A stretch of DNA of 63,813 nt from Methylocystis sp. (GTDB taxonomy: Bacteria > Pseudomonadota > Alphaproteobacteria > Rhizobiales > Beijerinckiaceae): NCBI GenBank assembly GCA_002929055.1, contig PERY01000018.1:1-63813 (forward strand). The letters are read 5' to 3'. Of this stretch, positions 46,260 through 53,214 are shown piece after piece (the first letter of the stretch is position 1; each line of letters opens with the position of its first letter). The position numbers and the translations under genes are program-made. Below the pieces are notes generated by a model. The model saw only the letters and a program-made list of their open reading frames with translations, was not told the origin of the DNA and ran no database searches.

Positions 46260-46855
46260 GAGCTACGACTCTAATAATCAAGCGGAATCAAAACGTAGCT
46301 TTAGATTTACTTGAGCCTGTGGCATTGCAACGGCACGGTAAGATGCCGCTTGATTTCTTCGAAACGCAAGTTCACTATCTTGGATACGGTCGAAATGCTT
46401 GGCATTCAACTTGGATTAACAAGTATTTTCCCAACTCCCTCTCCTTTGATGAGCGGAATTTGAAGAGTCGCGCTGAGGCATTGCGTAAACAAGGAAATGT
46501 ATTCAAAATTCAGAGCATACCTGCTTTAGTTCTCAGATTTCCAGTTAGCGACCTATTGTTTTGCGAAATTAATGAGCGTTCAATTTCCGAGTACAACGCA
46601 GTTTTCCAAGGGATAGATAATGATGTTCCAGAATTATTTTACCGCTATCTGCCGCCGAGCATTTCAAACTGGATTTTAATTTTCAAGTTATCGCAAAAAT
46701 ACCGTCCGGGCACTGATCATGCGCCTATCTGTTTGCGCTCACGAACTTATGGTCCCAAATACGTCCTCGGCTGGGAGTATAGTCCTATTTCGCGCAGAAA
46801 AAACTTCGCAATATTTTGTGAGCGTCTGCTAGATCGCTTAACACGGACGCCATGA
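46256..46855 (+). CDS. Unknown protein encoded in the AT-rich insertion
   Basis: 199 residues from TTG 46256, which overlaps the transglycosylase stop (TTGA) and has GAGGGGA four bases upstream; ATG 46343 is an alternative. The protein is rich in Asn, Ile, Phe, Tyr and Arg, unlike its neighbours, and uses codons such as TTA, ATA and AAT that are rare around it. There is no signal peptide or clear membrane segment. Noticeable segments are FFETQVHYLGYGRNAWHSTWINKYF, PALVLRFPVSDLLFCEIN and a basic Cys-containing C-terminus. I do not recognise the family. Signs of horizontal transfer are strong; function is unknown. Confidence 0.65.
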   Translation: MRATTLIIKRNQNVALDLLEPVALQRHGKMPLDFFETQVHYLGYGRNAWHSTWINKYFPNSLSFDERNLKSRAEALRKQGNVFKIQSIPALVLRFPVSDLLFCEINERSISEYNAVFQGIDNDVPELFYRYLPPSISNWILIFKLSQKYRPGTDHAPICLRSRTYGPKYVLGWEYSPISRRKNFAIFCERLLDRLTRTP

Positions 46856-46906
46856 GCATCTCTCAGCTATCTGCACATCTTAGCCACATAACCAAAGCCT
46901 AATCCT

Positions 46907-46945
46907 CAGCGCAACGGCCGCGCCAGCCTCAAGGTGCTGAACGCG
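46907..46945 (+). repeat. Direct repeat, right copy (displaced transglycosylase 3' end)
   Basis: 39 bases identical to 46206-46244. Continuing in frame to 46960 it encodes the last residues of the transglycosylase and a TGA stop but has no start of its own. Its final 15 bases (46946-46960) also encode the C-terminus and TAA stop of the AI-2E family transporter on the other strand, so the transporter relies on this copy. Confidence 0.95.
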
Positions 46946-48121
46946 TTACGCGGACGCTGAGTCGCTCGACGGCGCCGTCAGCTCCGACGAGCCGGGCGTT
47001 TCGAGAAGTTCCGTCGTGACCGCGGCCCCCTCCTGATCGAGGGCGGCCGTCTCCTCGGCGATCCATGCGTTGCCCAGTTCCCAGACGACGGCGAGCACCA
47101 CGGGACCAACGAAAAGCCCGGCGACGCCATGCGCCAGGACGCCGCCAATGACGCCAAGGAAGATGATCGGGATCGGCGTCGAGAGGCCATGCGCAAAGAT
47201 GAAGGGCTTCAACACATTGTCCATGTAGTTCACGGTCAGCATGCAGATCGTCAGTCCGATGGCGACAGGCGTCGACAGTGTCGTCCACGCCCAGAAAACG
47301 ACTGGCGCGACCACGATGAGCGGTCCGATCTGCACGATGCCCAGGACGAGAATCGTGATCGTGAGCAGATTCGCCCCGGGCACGTCCGCGAGCCACATGC
47401 CAAGCCCTCCGATGACCGCCTGCATGACGGAGAGACCCACGACGCCGCGCGAGACAGCGTTGATCGTCGCCCCTGTGAGGTTGAGATAACTCACGCCGTT
47501 TGTTGGATCGATGCGCCTCGCCAAGGCCCGCATGCCGATCATGAGCTGAGGGGCGTAAGCCAGCAGGAAGCCTGAAAGGATCACCGACAGCAGGAATTTC
47601 AGCGTGCCGACGCCGGCGTTGCGCGCCATTCCGAGGAGGTATTCCCCAACGGGCTTGAGCTGCGGGAGCAACTGGGAGAAAGCGCTGCGCAGATTGGTCG
47701 AGGCCAGCTCCCAATATTCGAAGACCTGCGGGCCAAAGATCGGCCAGTCCTTCACGGAGGCCGGCGGCGGCGGGATGACGATGTCGCCGCTGTCGAAGCC
47801 GGCGATAACGCCTTTCACCGGATCGATGGCGCCGACGCCCATCCAGGTGACGGGGCCGATGACGATCACCAGCGCCGCGAGAGTGATGAGCGCCGCCGCG
47901 ACCGTCGGGCGGTGGCCCAGCAGAGGGGAGAGCCTGTCGAAGAGCGGATAGAGCGCGACGGCCAGCACGACGCTCCAGACGATCATCGCCCCGAAGGGCG
48001 CGATGATGACAAAGGTCCAGTAAGCGAGGAAGCCGATCACGAAGAGCCGGATCGACATCTCGATGAAGAGCGCGTTGAAGCGGCGCTCGCCGCCGTTGAA
48101 ATTGCCCTGTTCCTCGATCAC
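46946..48121 (-). CDS. AI-2E family transporter (PerM/YdiK-like membrane protein)
   Basis: 391 residues with about eight membrane segments: a pair at the N-terminus (RLFVIGFLAYWTFVIIAPFGAMIVWSVVLAVALYPLF), a soluble loop (about 95-150), then the dense C-terminal set. The conserved LGIVQIGPLIVVAPVVFWAW, the VNYMDNVLKPFIFAHG motif and PIPIIFLGVIGGVLAHGVAGLFVGPV are diagnostic. Members include the autoinducer-2 exporter TqsA and Na+/H+ antiporter-like proteins, so the substrate is open. Its last five residues (DSASA) are encoded within the right copy of the transglycosylase repeat. Confidence 0.88.
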   Translation of the reverse strand: MIEEQGNFNGGERRFNALFIEMSIRLFVIGFLAYWTFVIIAPFGAMIVWSVVLAVALYPLFDRLSPLLGHRPTVAAALITLAALVIVIGPVTWMGVGAIDPVKGVIAGFDSGDIVIPPPPASVKDWPIFGPQVFEYWELASTNLRSAFSQLLPQLKPVGEYLLGMARNAGVGTLKFLLSVILSGFLLAYAPQLMIGMRALARRIDPTNGVSYLNLTGATINAVSRGVVGLSVMQAVIGGLGMWLADVPGANLLTITILVLGIVQIGPLIVVAPVVFWAWTTLSTPVAIGLTICMLTVNYMDNVLKPFIFAHGLSTPIPIIFLGVIGGVLAHGVAGLFVGPVVLAVVWELGNAWIAEETAALDQEGAAVTTELLETPGSSELTAPSSDSASA

Positions 48122-48185
48122 GCGTTCAGATTCCTCGCGTTAGACTGGACGCCGGCGATGCGGCTGACAAGCGGAGCGGCCGCGG

Positions 48186-49883
48186 CTAATGAGCGTGCGA
48201 CTCGCGGAAGGCGAGCGTGACCCTGGATTTCACGAGGTCGCGAATATTTTGAGACCAGCAGGTCGCGTCGAGAGCCGCGTCGATCTGCTTTTGATCGGTG
48301 AAACCGAGATCGACCAGCCGCTTTCGCACCCGCGTCGACTCGTCGGGGTCGTTTCGCGCCGCCGCCAGCGCAAGTTCGATCACCAGCACGGGGGCCGCGT
48401 CCGTCTGATCGGAGGCGCGTTTGAGCCTGGGCCGGTTGGCGTAATCGCCGCGGCCGAGCGCGTCAATGGCGATCGCCATCGTGTCGACGGGCGTCAGGTC
48501 GGGGGCGATGGCGCGGGCGCGTTCGATGAGCGCGACGCCTTCGGGCGCGTCCCCCGAACTGAGGATCAATCGCGAGCCGACGTCGGCAAGCGCAACCGGG
48601 TTGTTGGGGAAGCGCTCCACCGTCTCTCGCGAGACCGAGCGGAAGGTTTCGAGATCCCCGGTGCAGAGAGCGGTGATGTAGCGGGCCGCGCGCGGAAAGA
48701 ACTCCACGCTGTTGCGGTCGAAGGCCTGCGACGCCATTTGCGACGCCTCCGCCCGCGCCTCGGGCAGCGTTCGTCCGGAAAAGCGCAGGCTCTGGGGGTC
48801 GAGCGTCAGAATCGAGTCCATCGCGAGGCTGGTCGGGTCGAGCGGGCCCTTGGCGGCCGCGTCGTCGAAACAACGGCGGGCCGGCGCGTAGTCCGGTGAC
48901 TTCAAGGTTTTCCAGTAGTGCAGGGCGCGAAGCTGGCAGACGAAAGCCTCGTCCGACGGCGTCTCGTTCGCGGACCACTGGGCGTGGGCGATGTCGGCAA
49001 CAATGCCGAAGGGATTGCCGACGTCGCGGCCGATCGCGCTCACCAGATCCCGCTGCATGGCCATGATCTCGCCGGCGCGCAGGTGAAAATCATAGGACTT
49101 GGTCCAGCGCGCTTCGCGCGTCTGGCCGTCGAGCAGCAGCACCGTCGCCCTGGCCTGGTCGCCGATCAGCCGCAGCGAGCCGCGAACGATGAAGTCGGGC
49201 CGGGCGATCTGGTCCGCCCCGCCCGCAAGTTGAGCCTCGTCGTTAAGGGGGATCACGGTAAGCCATTGGTATTCAGACAGAATATCGGCAAGGTCCGCCT
49301 GCAGGCCGCCGCCGACATAGTCGAGGCCGTCCCTGTCCGCATGAAAATCGAAGGGCAGAATGGCGACAATGGGACCGCGCCGGGCGGCGGAGGGGGCGGG
49401 GGCGGCGGCGAACTGCTTCCAGGCGAGAAAGCCGACGAGCGCCGCCAGAAGCAGGGTTAACGCCGCCATCAACCGGTAAGGGGTCGCCGGCGGGGCCTGC
49501 CGGACCTCCACGGAGGCTGGCGGAGGCGGCGCGGCGGCCGTGAAAACGGGGCGGTACTGGCCCTTGGGGATGGTGATGACGATCGGGGCGGTCTTGCCCT
49601 CGGCGAGGTAATAGCGTTCGAGGGCCTGCCGCAGCCGCCCCACCTCGACGCGGACGATGCTGTCCAGTTGCGGGTCGAAATCCTTTGGCCGGCCAAACAC
49701 TTCTGTCGCAATGGAATAGGCCTTCAGCCGCTCCCCCCGCCCTTCCAGCTCCTCGGTCACGAGATAGGAGAGAAGGCTGCGCTGGCGGTCGCTCGCGCCG
49801 TCGAGACCGCTGTCGAAGGCGCGGTGCAACTCCTCGAGCACCGAAAGCTTCAACTGCGAGTCCGCGGTGATGAAACCATTCAA
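48186..49883 (-). CDS. Membrane-anchored winged-helix regulator-like protein with TolB-like and TPR-like region
   Basis: 565 residues. Residues about 10-115 look like the DNA-binding winged helix found in CadC/adenylate-cyclase-like alphaproteobacterial proteins (RQRSLLSYLVTEELEGRGERLKAYSIATEVFGR, DSIVRVEVGRLRQALERYY, IPKGQYRPVF). One membrane segment (136-156) follows. The outer part starts with a TolB/FlgO-like domain (IVAILPFDF, then GLQADLADILSEYQWLTVIP) and continues as helical repeats to the end. It may sense an envelope signal and act on DNA directly from the membrane. No target is evident. Residue Trp-Ser-Gln-Asn-Ile near the C-terminus matches no known motif. Confidence 0.6.
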   Translation of the reverse strand: MNGFITADSQLKLSVLEELHRAFDSGLDGASDRQRSLLSYLVTEELEGRGERLKAYSIATEVFGRPKDFDPQLDSIVRVEVGRLRQALERYYLAEGKTAPIVITIPKGQYRPVFTAAAPPPPASVEVRQAPPATPYRLMAALTLLLAALVGFLAWKQFAAAPAPSAARRGPIVAILPFDFHADRDGLDYVGGGLQADLADILSEYQWLTVIPLNDEAQLAGGADQIARPDFIVRGSLRLIGDQARATVLLLDGQTREARWTKSYDFHLRAGEIMAMQRDLVSAIGRDVGNPFGIVADIAHAQWSANETPSDEAFVCQLRALHYWKTLKSPDYAPARRCFDDAAAKGPLDPTSLAMDSILTLDPQSLRFSGRTLPEARAEASQMASQAFDRNSVEFFPRAARYITALCTGDLETFRSVSRETVERFPNNPVALADVGSRLILSSGDAPEGVALIERARAIAPDLTPVDTMAIAIDALGRGDYANRPRLKRASDQTDAAPVLVIELALAAARNDPDESTRVRKRLVDLGFTDQKQIDAALDATCWSQNIRDLVKSRVTLAFRESHAH

Positions 49884-50032
49884 ATTTTAAGCTCCTGAGG
49901 AACAGGGACGTTACGGTCACATGTTAACGCCGGGTACGTGCCTGCCGTTGCGCCGAAGCTACGACATTCTCGGTTTCGTCGAAACGGGGCGCCGCCTGAA
50001 AGGCAGCGTCCGGACTGGGGGAATGATCACAT

Positions 50033-50314
50033 ATGACCGACCTCGACGAGAGCGAGAATGAAGACCACAACGAGCCGAGCCCCGACAATGACGCGGCGCG
50101 GCTCGAGCAGGCGCTTGTAGAGGCCCATTATCTGGGGCTTTCGCTGCGGGCGCTCGCTTCGAACCGCAATTTCCGCTACGCCGCGATCACCTCCTCCGTC
50201 TGCGAACTGCTGATCGGCTGGGCGCGCTTTGTCGGCGACCGGCTGCAGGAAGGGGAGCGCCCTTTCTCCGGGCAGCCCGCCCCGCGCGGCCGCCCGCCGG
50301 GCAAAAAACGGTAA
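50033..50314 (+). CDS. Hypothetical small protein
   Basis: 93 residues, very acidic for the first 25 (MTDLDESENEDHNEPSPDND), then a helix (ALVEAHYLGLSLRALASNRNFRYAAI) and a basic proline-rich tail (RPPGKKR). No signal peptide or enzyme motif. A GGGGGAA lies about 11 bases before the ATG, somewhat far. It precedes RNase D by 67 bases. Not recognised. Confidence 0.55.
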   Translation: MTDLDESENEDHNEPSPDNDAARLEQALVEAHYLGLSLRALASNRNFRYAAITSSVCELLIGWARFVGDRLQEGERPFSGQPAPRGRPPGKKR

Positions 50315-50381
50315 ACGCGTTTTCGCAAGCTTTCCGCTTTTCGGTTAGGATAGCGGAAAGCCTCCTAACGAATCGAGTCCC

Positions 50382-50996
50382 ATGACCATCCGCCTGCACC
50401 AGGGCGATCTCCCTGACGGAGACGCCCCCGGACCGATCGTCGCCATCGACACGGAAACCCTGGGCCTCAATCCGCATCGCGACCGCCTCTGTTTGGTGCA
50501 GCTCTCCTTTGGAAACGGGGACGCCGAACTGGTCCAGATCGCGCGCGGGCAGACGCGCGCGCCCAATCTGGAGAAGCTCTTAACAGATCCGAACATACTG
50601 AAACTATTCCACTTCGCGCGGTTCGACATTGCGATCCTCGCCAAGACCTTCGGCGTCATGCCGGCGCCGGTCTATTGCACCAAGATCGCCTCCAAGCTCA
50701 CCCGCACCTATACGGACCGGCATGGCCTGAAGGAACTGGTGCGCGAACTTGCAGGGATTGAAATCTCCAAGCAGCAGCAGTCTTCGGACTGGGGCGCGGC
50801 GACGCTCAGCGACGCCCAGCAGGCCTACGCAGCCTCCGACGTGCTCTACCTGCACCAGCTCAAGGAGAAGCTCGACGCCATGCTGGCGCGCGAGGGCCGG
50901 GCCGATCTGGCGCAAGCCTGCTTCGACTTTCTGCCGGCGCGGGCGCGCCTCGACCTCTCGGGCTGGCCCGAGACGGATATCTTCTCGCATGAGTGA
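50382..50996 (+). CDS. RNase D-type 3'-5' exonuclease (exonuclease domain only)
   Basis: 204 residues, about half the length of E. coli RNase D, so it has the DEDD exonuclease domain without HRDC domains. Motif I is VAIDTETLGLNPHRDRLCLVQLSFG (Asp and Glu ligands), motif II FHFARFDIAILAKTFG, and motif III is YAASDVLYLHQLKEKLD with the DEDDy tyrosine. Short RNase D-like proteins of this kind sit before lptC-lptA in many alphaproteobacteria, as here. It probably trims structured RNA ends; the exact substrate is unknown. Confidence 0.88.
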   Translation: MTIRLHQGDLPDGDAPGPIVAIDTETLGLNPHRDRLCLVQLSFGNGDAELVQIARGQTRAPNLEKLLTDPNILKLFHFARFDIAILAKTFGVMPAPVYCTKIASKLTRTYTDRHGLKELVRELAGIEISKQQQSSDWGAATLSDAQQAYAASDVLYLHQLKEKLDAMLAREGRADLAQACFDFLPARARLDLSGWPETDIFSHE

Positions 50997-51055
50997 CGCG
51001 CGCGATTGATTGGCTCCGCCTCGAATTCGCCATTGCGCGGTCGGATGATTTCCCC

Positions 51056-51814
51056 ATGACTGACGGCGGCGCCGCGGACGCAAGTGCCGCCACCCCGACG
51101 AAACCACAGGGCCGGCGGGCGGAGCCTCCGCACGCGCCGGCAGGGCGCGACCGACTCGCCGGGCTCACCGCGACGCGCGAGAGCGCCTTTCCCGAGGCGT
51201 TGCGCCATACGGCCCGCGTCGCGCGTCTGCGCAGAGGAATCCTGTGGGGCGCGGGCGGCACGGTGGCGCTCGTCGGGCTTGGCCTGCTCATCAGCTCGCT
51301 GCGCTTCCTGCCGGTCGACCTCAACCTCGCCCGCGTGGCGCTCAAAGGCACCCGCATCGTCATCGAGAGCCCAAAGCTCGTCGGCTACCGCAAGGACGGG
51401 CGCCCGTATGAGGTGCGGGCGCGCGTCGGCGTCCAGGACATCGCCAGGCCCGATGTTTTCGAACTCGAGGGGCTCGACGTGCGGGTCGAGACAAAAGGCG
51501 CGAGCGCGGTGACGCTCACCGCCCCCAAGGGCCTTTACAATACGAAAATCGACCGCGCCGACATGAGCGGCGGCGTCGTCATTCGGGACGACAAGAATTT
51601 CGACCTGCGGATGGCGGCGGCCGTGATGGACTTCAAGGCCAGCGTCATGACGTCGGACCAGACCGCCACGCTCAAGATCGACGGCGGCGAGGTCGTTGCG
51701 GATCGGGTGGAATTCTCGCAAAAGGAGCGTCGCGCGACCTTCTCGGGCAACGTGCGCTCGGTTCTCTATGGCGAGAGCGACGCGCCCGACGAGGGACTGC
51801 GCACGGCGAAATGA
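51056..51814 (+). CDS. lptC: LPS export ABC transporter periplasmic protein LptC
   Basis: 252 residues from ATG 51056; a GTG at 50993 overlapping the RNase D stop would add 21 residues and is also plausible. One membrane anchor near residue 65-85 (ILWGAGGTVALVGLGLLIS) is followed by a periplasmic beta-jellyroll typical of LptC (GYRKDGRPYEVRARVGVQDI, then DMSGGVVIRDDKNFDLRMAAAVMDF and VVADRVEFSQKERRATFSGNV). It bridges the LptBFG transporter to LptA. It overlaps lptA by four bases. Confidence 0.88.
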   Translation: MTDGGAADASAATPTKPQGRRAEPPHAPAGRDRLAGLTATRESAFPEALRHTARVARLRRGILWGAGGTVALVGLGLLISSLRFLPVDLNLARVALKGTRIVIESPKLVGYRKDGRPYEVRARVGVQDIARPDVFELEGLDVRVETKGASAVTLTAPKGLYNTKIDRADMSGGVVIRDDKNFDLRMAAAVMDFKASVMTSDQTATLKIDGGEVVADRVEFSQKERRATFSGNVRSVLYGESDAPDEGLRTAK

Positions 51815-52371
51815 AGAAAGCCATGAACCGACACATCCCGACGGCCGTTTTCGCGGCGCTCCTCCTCGCCGCCGCTCCCGCCATCAACCCCGCCCTGGCC
51901 AAGGGCCGCTCCGGCGGCATCCTGCCCGGCGCCACGGCGAAAGACCCGCTGAACATCGACGCAGGCAAGCTCGACTTTTTCGACCAGGAGCAAAAGCTCG
52001 TCTATTCGGGCAGCGTCATCGTCACCAACGGCCCCTCGACGTTGAAGGCGACGCGCATCACCATCTTTCTGGAAGGCAAGGGCGCCGCCGGGGCCGGGAC
52101 GAGCAACGACCGCGTCAGGCACATCGACGCCGATGGGCCGGTGACGCTGGTCTCGAAAGACCAGATCGGCACCGGCGACCGCGGCAGCTACGACAAGGGC
52201 GAGAACAAGGTCTATCTCACCGGCAACGTCACGCTCACGCAGGGCGAAAACGTCGTGAAGGGCGAGCGGCTGGTCTATGACGTGACGAGCGGCGTCGCGA
52301 CCGTGCAGGGCGGCGGTTCGCAGGGCGGGCGCGTGCGCTCGACCTTTACGCCCGGCTCCGCAAAACCGTAG
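51811..52371 (+). CDS. lptA: LPS transport periplasmic protein LptA (OstA family)
   Basis: 186 residues: a signal peptide (MNRHIPTAVFAALLLAAAPAINPALA after a short MKKA lead) and the OstA/LptA beta repeats (IDAGKLDFFDQEQKLVYSGSVIV, then NKVYLTGNVTLTQGENVVKGERLVYDV). LptA forms the periplasmic bridge for lipopolysaccharide. In most Hyphomicrobiales lptB and rpoN follow; here the next gene is a convergent transglycosylase six bases away, so that synteny is broken. Confidence 0.9.
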   Translation: MKKAMNRHIPTAVFAALLLAAAPAINPALAKGRSGGILPGATAKDPLNIDAGKLDFFDQEQKLVYSGSVIVTNGPSTLKATRITIFLEGKGAAGAGTSNDRVRHIDADGPVTLVSKDQIGTGDRGSYDKGENKVYLTGNVTLTQGENVVKGERLVYDVTSGVATVQGGGSQGGRVRSTFTPGSAKP

Positions 52372-52377
52372 GGCTGC

Positions 52378-52869
52378 TTACGGCTCCAGCGCGCCCGCGT
52401 GCAACTCGCCGAGCATGCCGCGGCGCTTCGCCTCGTAATAATAGCCGCCGGCGTAGAGCTGGATCGCGCGCGCCTCGCTGCCGCCCGAAAGCTTGTAGGC
52501 GTTGGCGAGATAGGGCACCGCGTAGGTGAGATTGGTGTCGGCGTCGAGAAGCCCGTGCGCCGGGCCGCGATAGCCCATGCCCTTCGCCGTGTCGTGACGG
52601 ATCTGCATCAGGCCCCAATAGGGTCCGTTGCGGGCGCCGGGATTGTAATTGCTCTCGCGGCGCACCGACCGGTGGATGAGCGATTCTGGAATGTCGTAGA
52701 GCCGGGCGAAATGGGCGATGCGCGCATGAAGCGCCTCCTTGCCCGCCGGCGCCGCTTCCGGGCGCGGCTCGTTCACATAGGATTCCGGCGCAGAGGCGAC
52801 CGGCGACCCCGTCTGCGCGCAACCGGCGAGCGCCAGGGTGGCCAATACAGCGCAAGCTGCTGTTTTCAT
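52378..52869 (-). CDS. Lytic transglycosylase lipoprotein (SLT domain)
   Basis: 163 residues from ATG 52869, with GAGGGATC upstream. A lipoprotein signal peptide ends in the lipobox LALAGC. The SLT domain follows: catalytic Glu in RRESNYNPGARNGPYWGLMQI, then YAVPYLANAYKLSGGSEARAIQLYAGGYY. It should be a periplasmic, membrane-tethered peptidoglycan lytic transglycosylase of the compact MltE/EmtA size. It is convergent with lptA. Confidence 0.88.
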   Translation of the reverse strand: MKTAACAVLATLALAGCAQTGSPVASAPESYVNEPRPEAAPAGKEALHARIAHFARLYDIPESLIHRSVRRESNYNPGARNGPYWGLMQIRHDTAKGMGYRGPAHGLLDADTNLTYAVPYLANAYKLSGGSEARAIQLYAGGYYYEAKRRGMLGELHAGALEP

Positions 52870-53088
52870 ATCAAACGATCCCTCAAAGCGCGCAGGCGAA
52901 ATTGTTGGCTGACAAATCGCCATGCCGGAGTGGCGAAATCGTGGCGTTGGGGCGCCCGGCAGCGGCGACCGCCGCTCCACGCCCGTGCGGCAACGCACGC
53001 ACAAAGCGTTAAGAAAGCGTCACTCTCTGCGTGTTCGGTGCAGTCGTTTTCAGGCGCTGATTTGGGGCGGGTTTTCTTGGGGGCGCAA

Positions 53089-53140
53089 ATTTCAGGGCAG
53101 GATTTCAGGGCCGGATTTCAGGGCCGGATTTCAGGGGCGA
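53089..53140 (+). repeat. Short tandem repeat, 13 bases x 4
   Basis: Four head-to-tail copies of ATTTCAGGGC(A/C)GG, the first with A in place of C and the last diverged at the end. It lies in the 345-base gap (52870-53214) between the transglycosylase and ettA genes, just before a terminator. Confidence 0.9.
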
Positions 53141-53144
53141 ATCG

Positions 53145-53174
53145 ATCCGGCCGCGCGAGCGGCCGGGTCTTTTT
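53145..53174 (+). terminator. Rho-independent terminator on the plus strand with no plus-strand gene before it
   Basis: CCGGCCGC / GCGGCCGG (53147-53154 with 53159-53166) around GCGA, then GTCTTTTT. Both flanking genes are on the minus strand, where the T-run would be on the wrong side. So an unannotated plus-strand transcript, perhaps a small RNA starting in 52870-53090, may end here. No convincing coding frame was found in the gap. Confidence 0.75.
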
Positions 53175-53214
53175 CGTTACGGTTCGCTGACGGCACGAGC
53201 CCGACGCCTCGATT

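Larger units (their letters stand above)
46245..46945 (+). mobile_element. AT-rich single-gene insertion at the 3' end of the transglycosylase gene
   Basis: The segment between the left repeat and the end of the right repeat is one 701-base repeat period. It carries one open frame, and two sampled 60-base lines inside it (46261 and 46561) are each 23/60 G+C, far below the surrounding DNA. It brings a replacement 3' end for the transglycosylase gene and leaves the old end beyond it, like elements that integrate into the 3' end of protein genes (for example e14 in icd of E. coli). No integrase, transposase or terminal inverted repeat is present, so it is a remnant, a satellite needing outside help, or a recombination product. 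Confidence 0.6.

Noticed and set aside
46856..46906. Second gene or terminal inverted repeats within the AT-rich insertion
   Set aside because: Only about 50 bases remain after the unknown gene; no open frame, no inverted partner of the other end.
49896..49917. GGAAC followed by TGTT, an EcfG-like promoter before the 50033 gene
   Set aside because: Spacing is 18 bases and the -10 lacks the C of CGTT. Other GTT combinations nearby are at the wrong distance.
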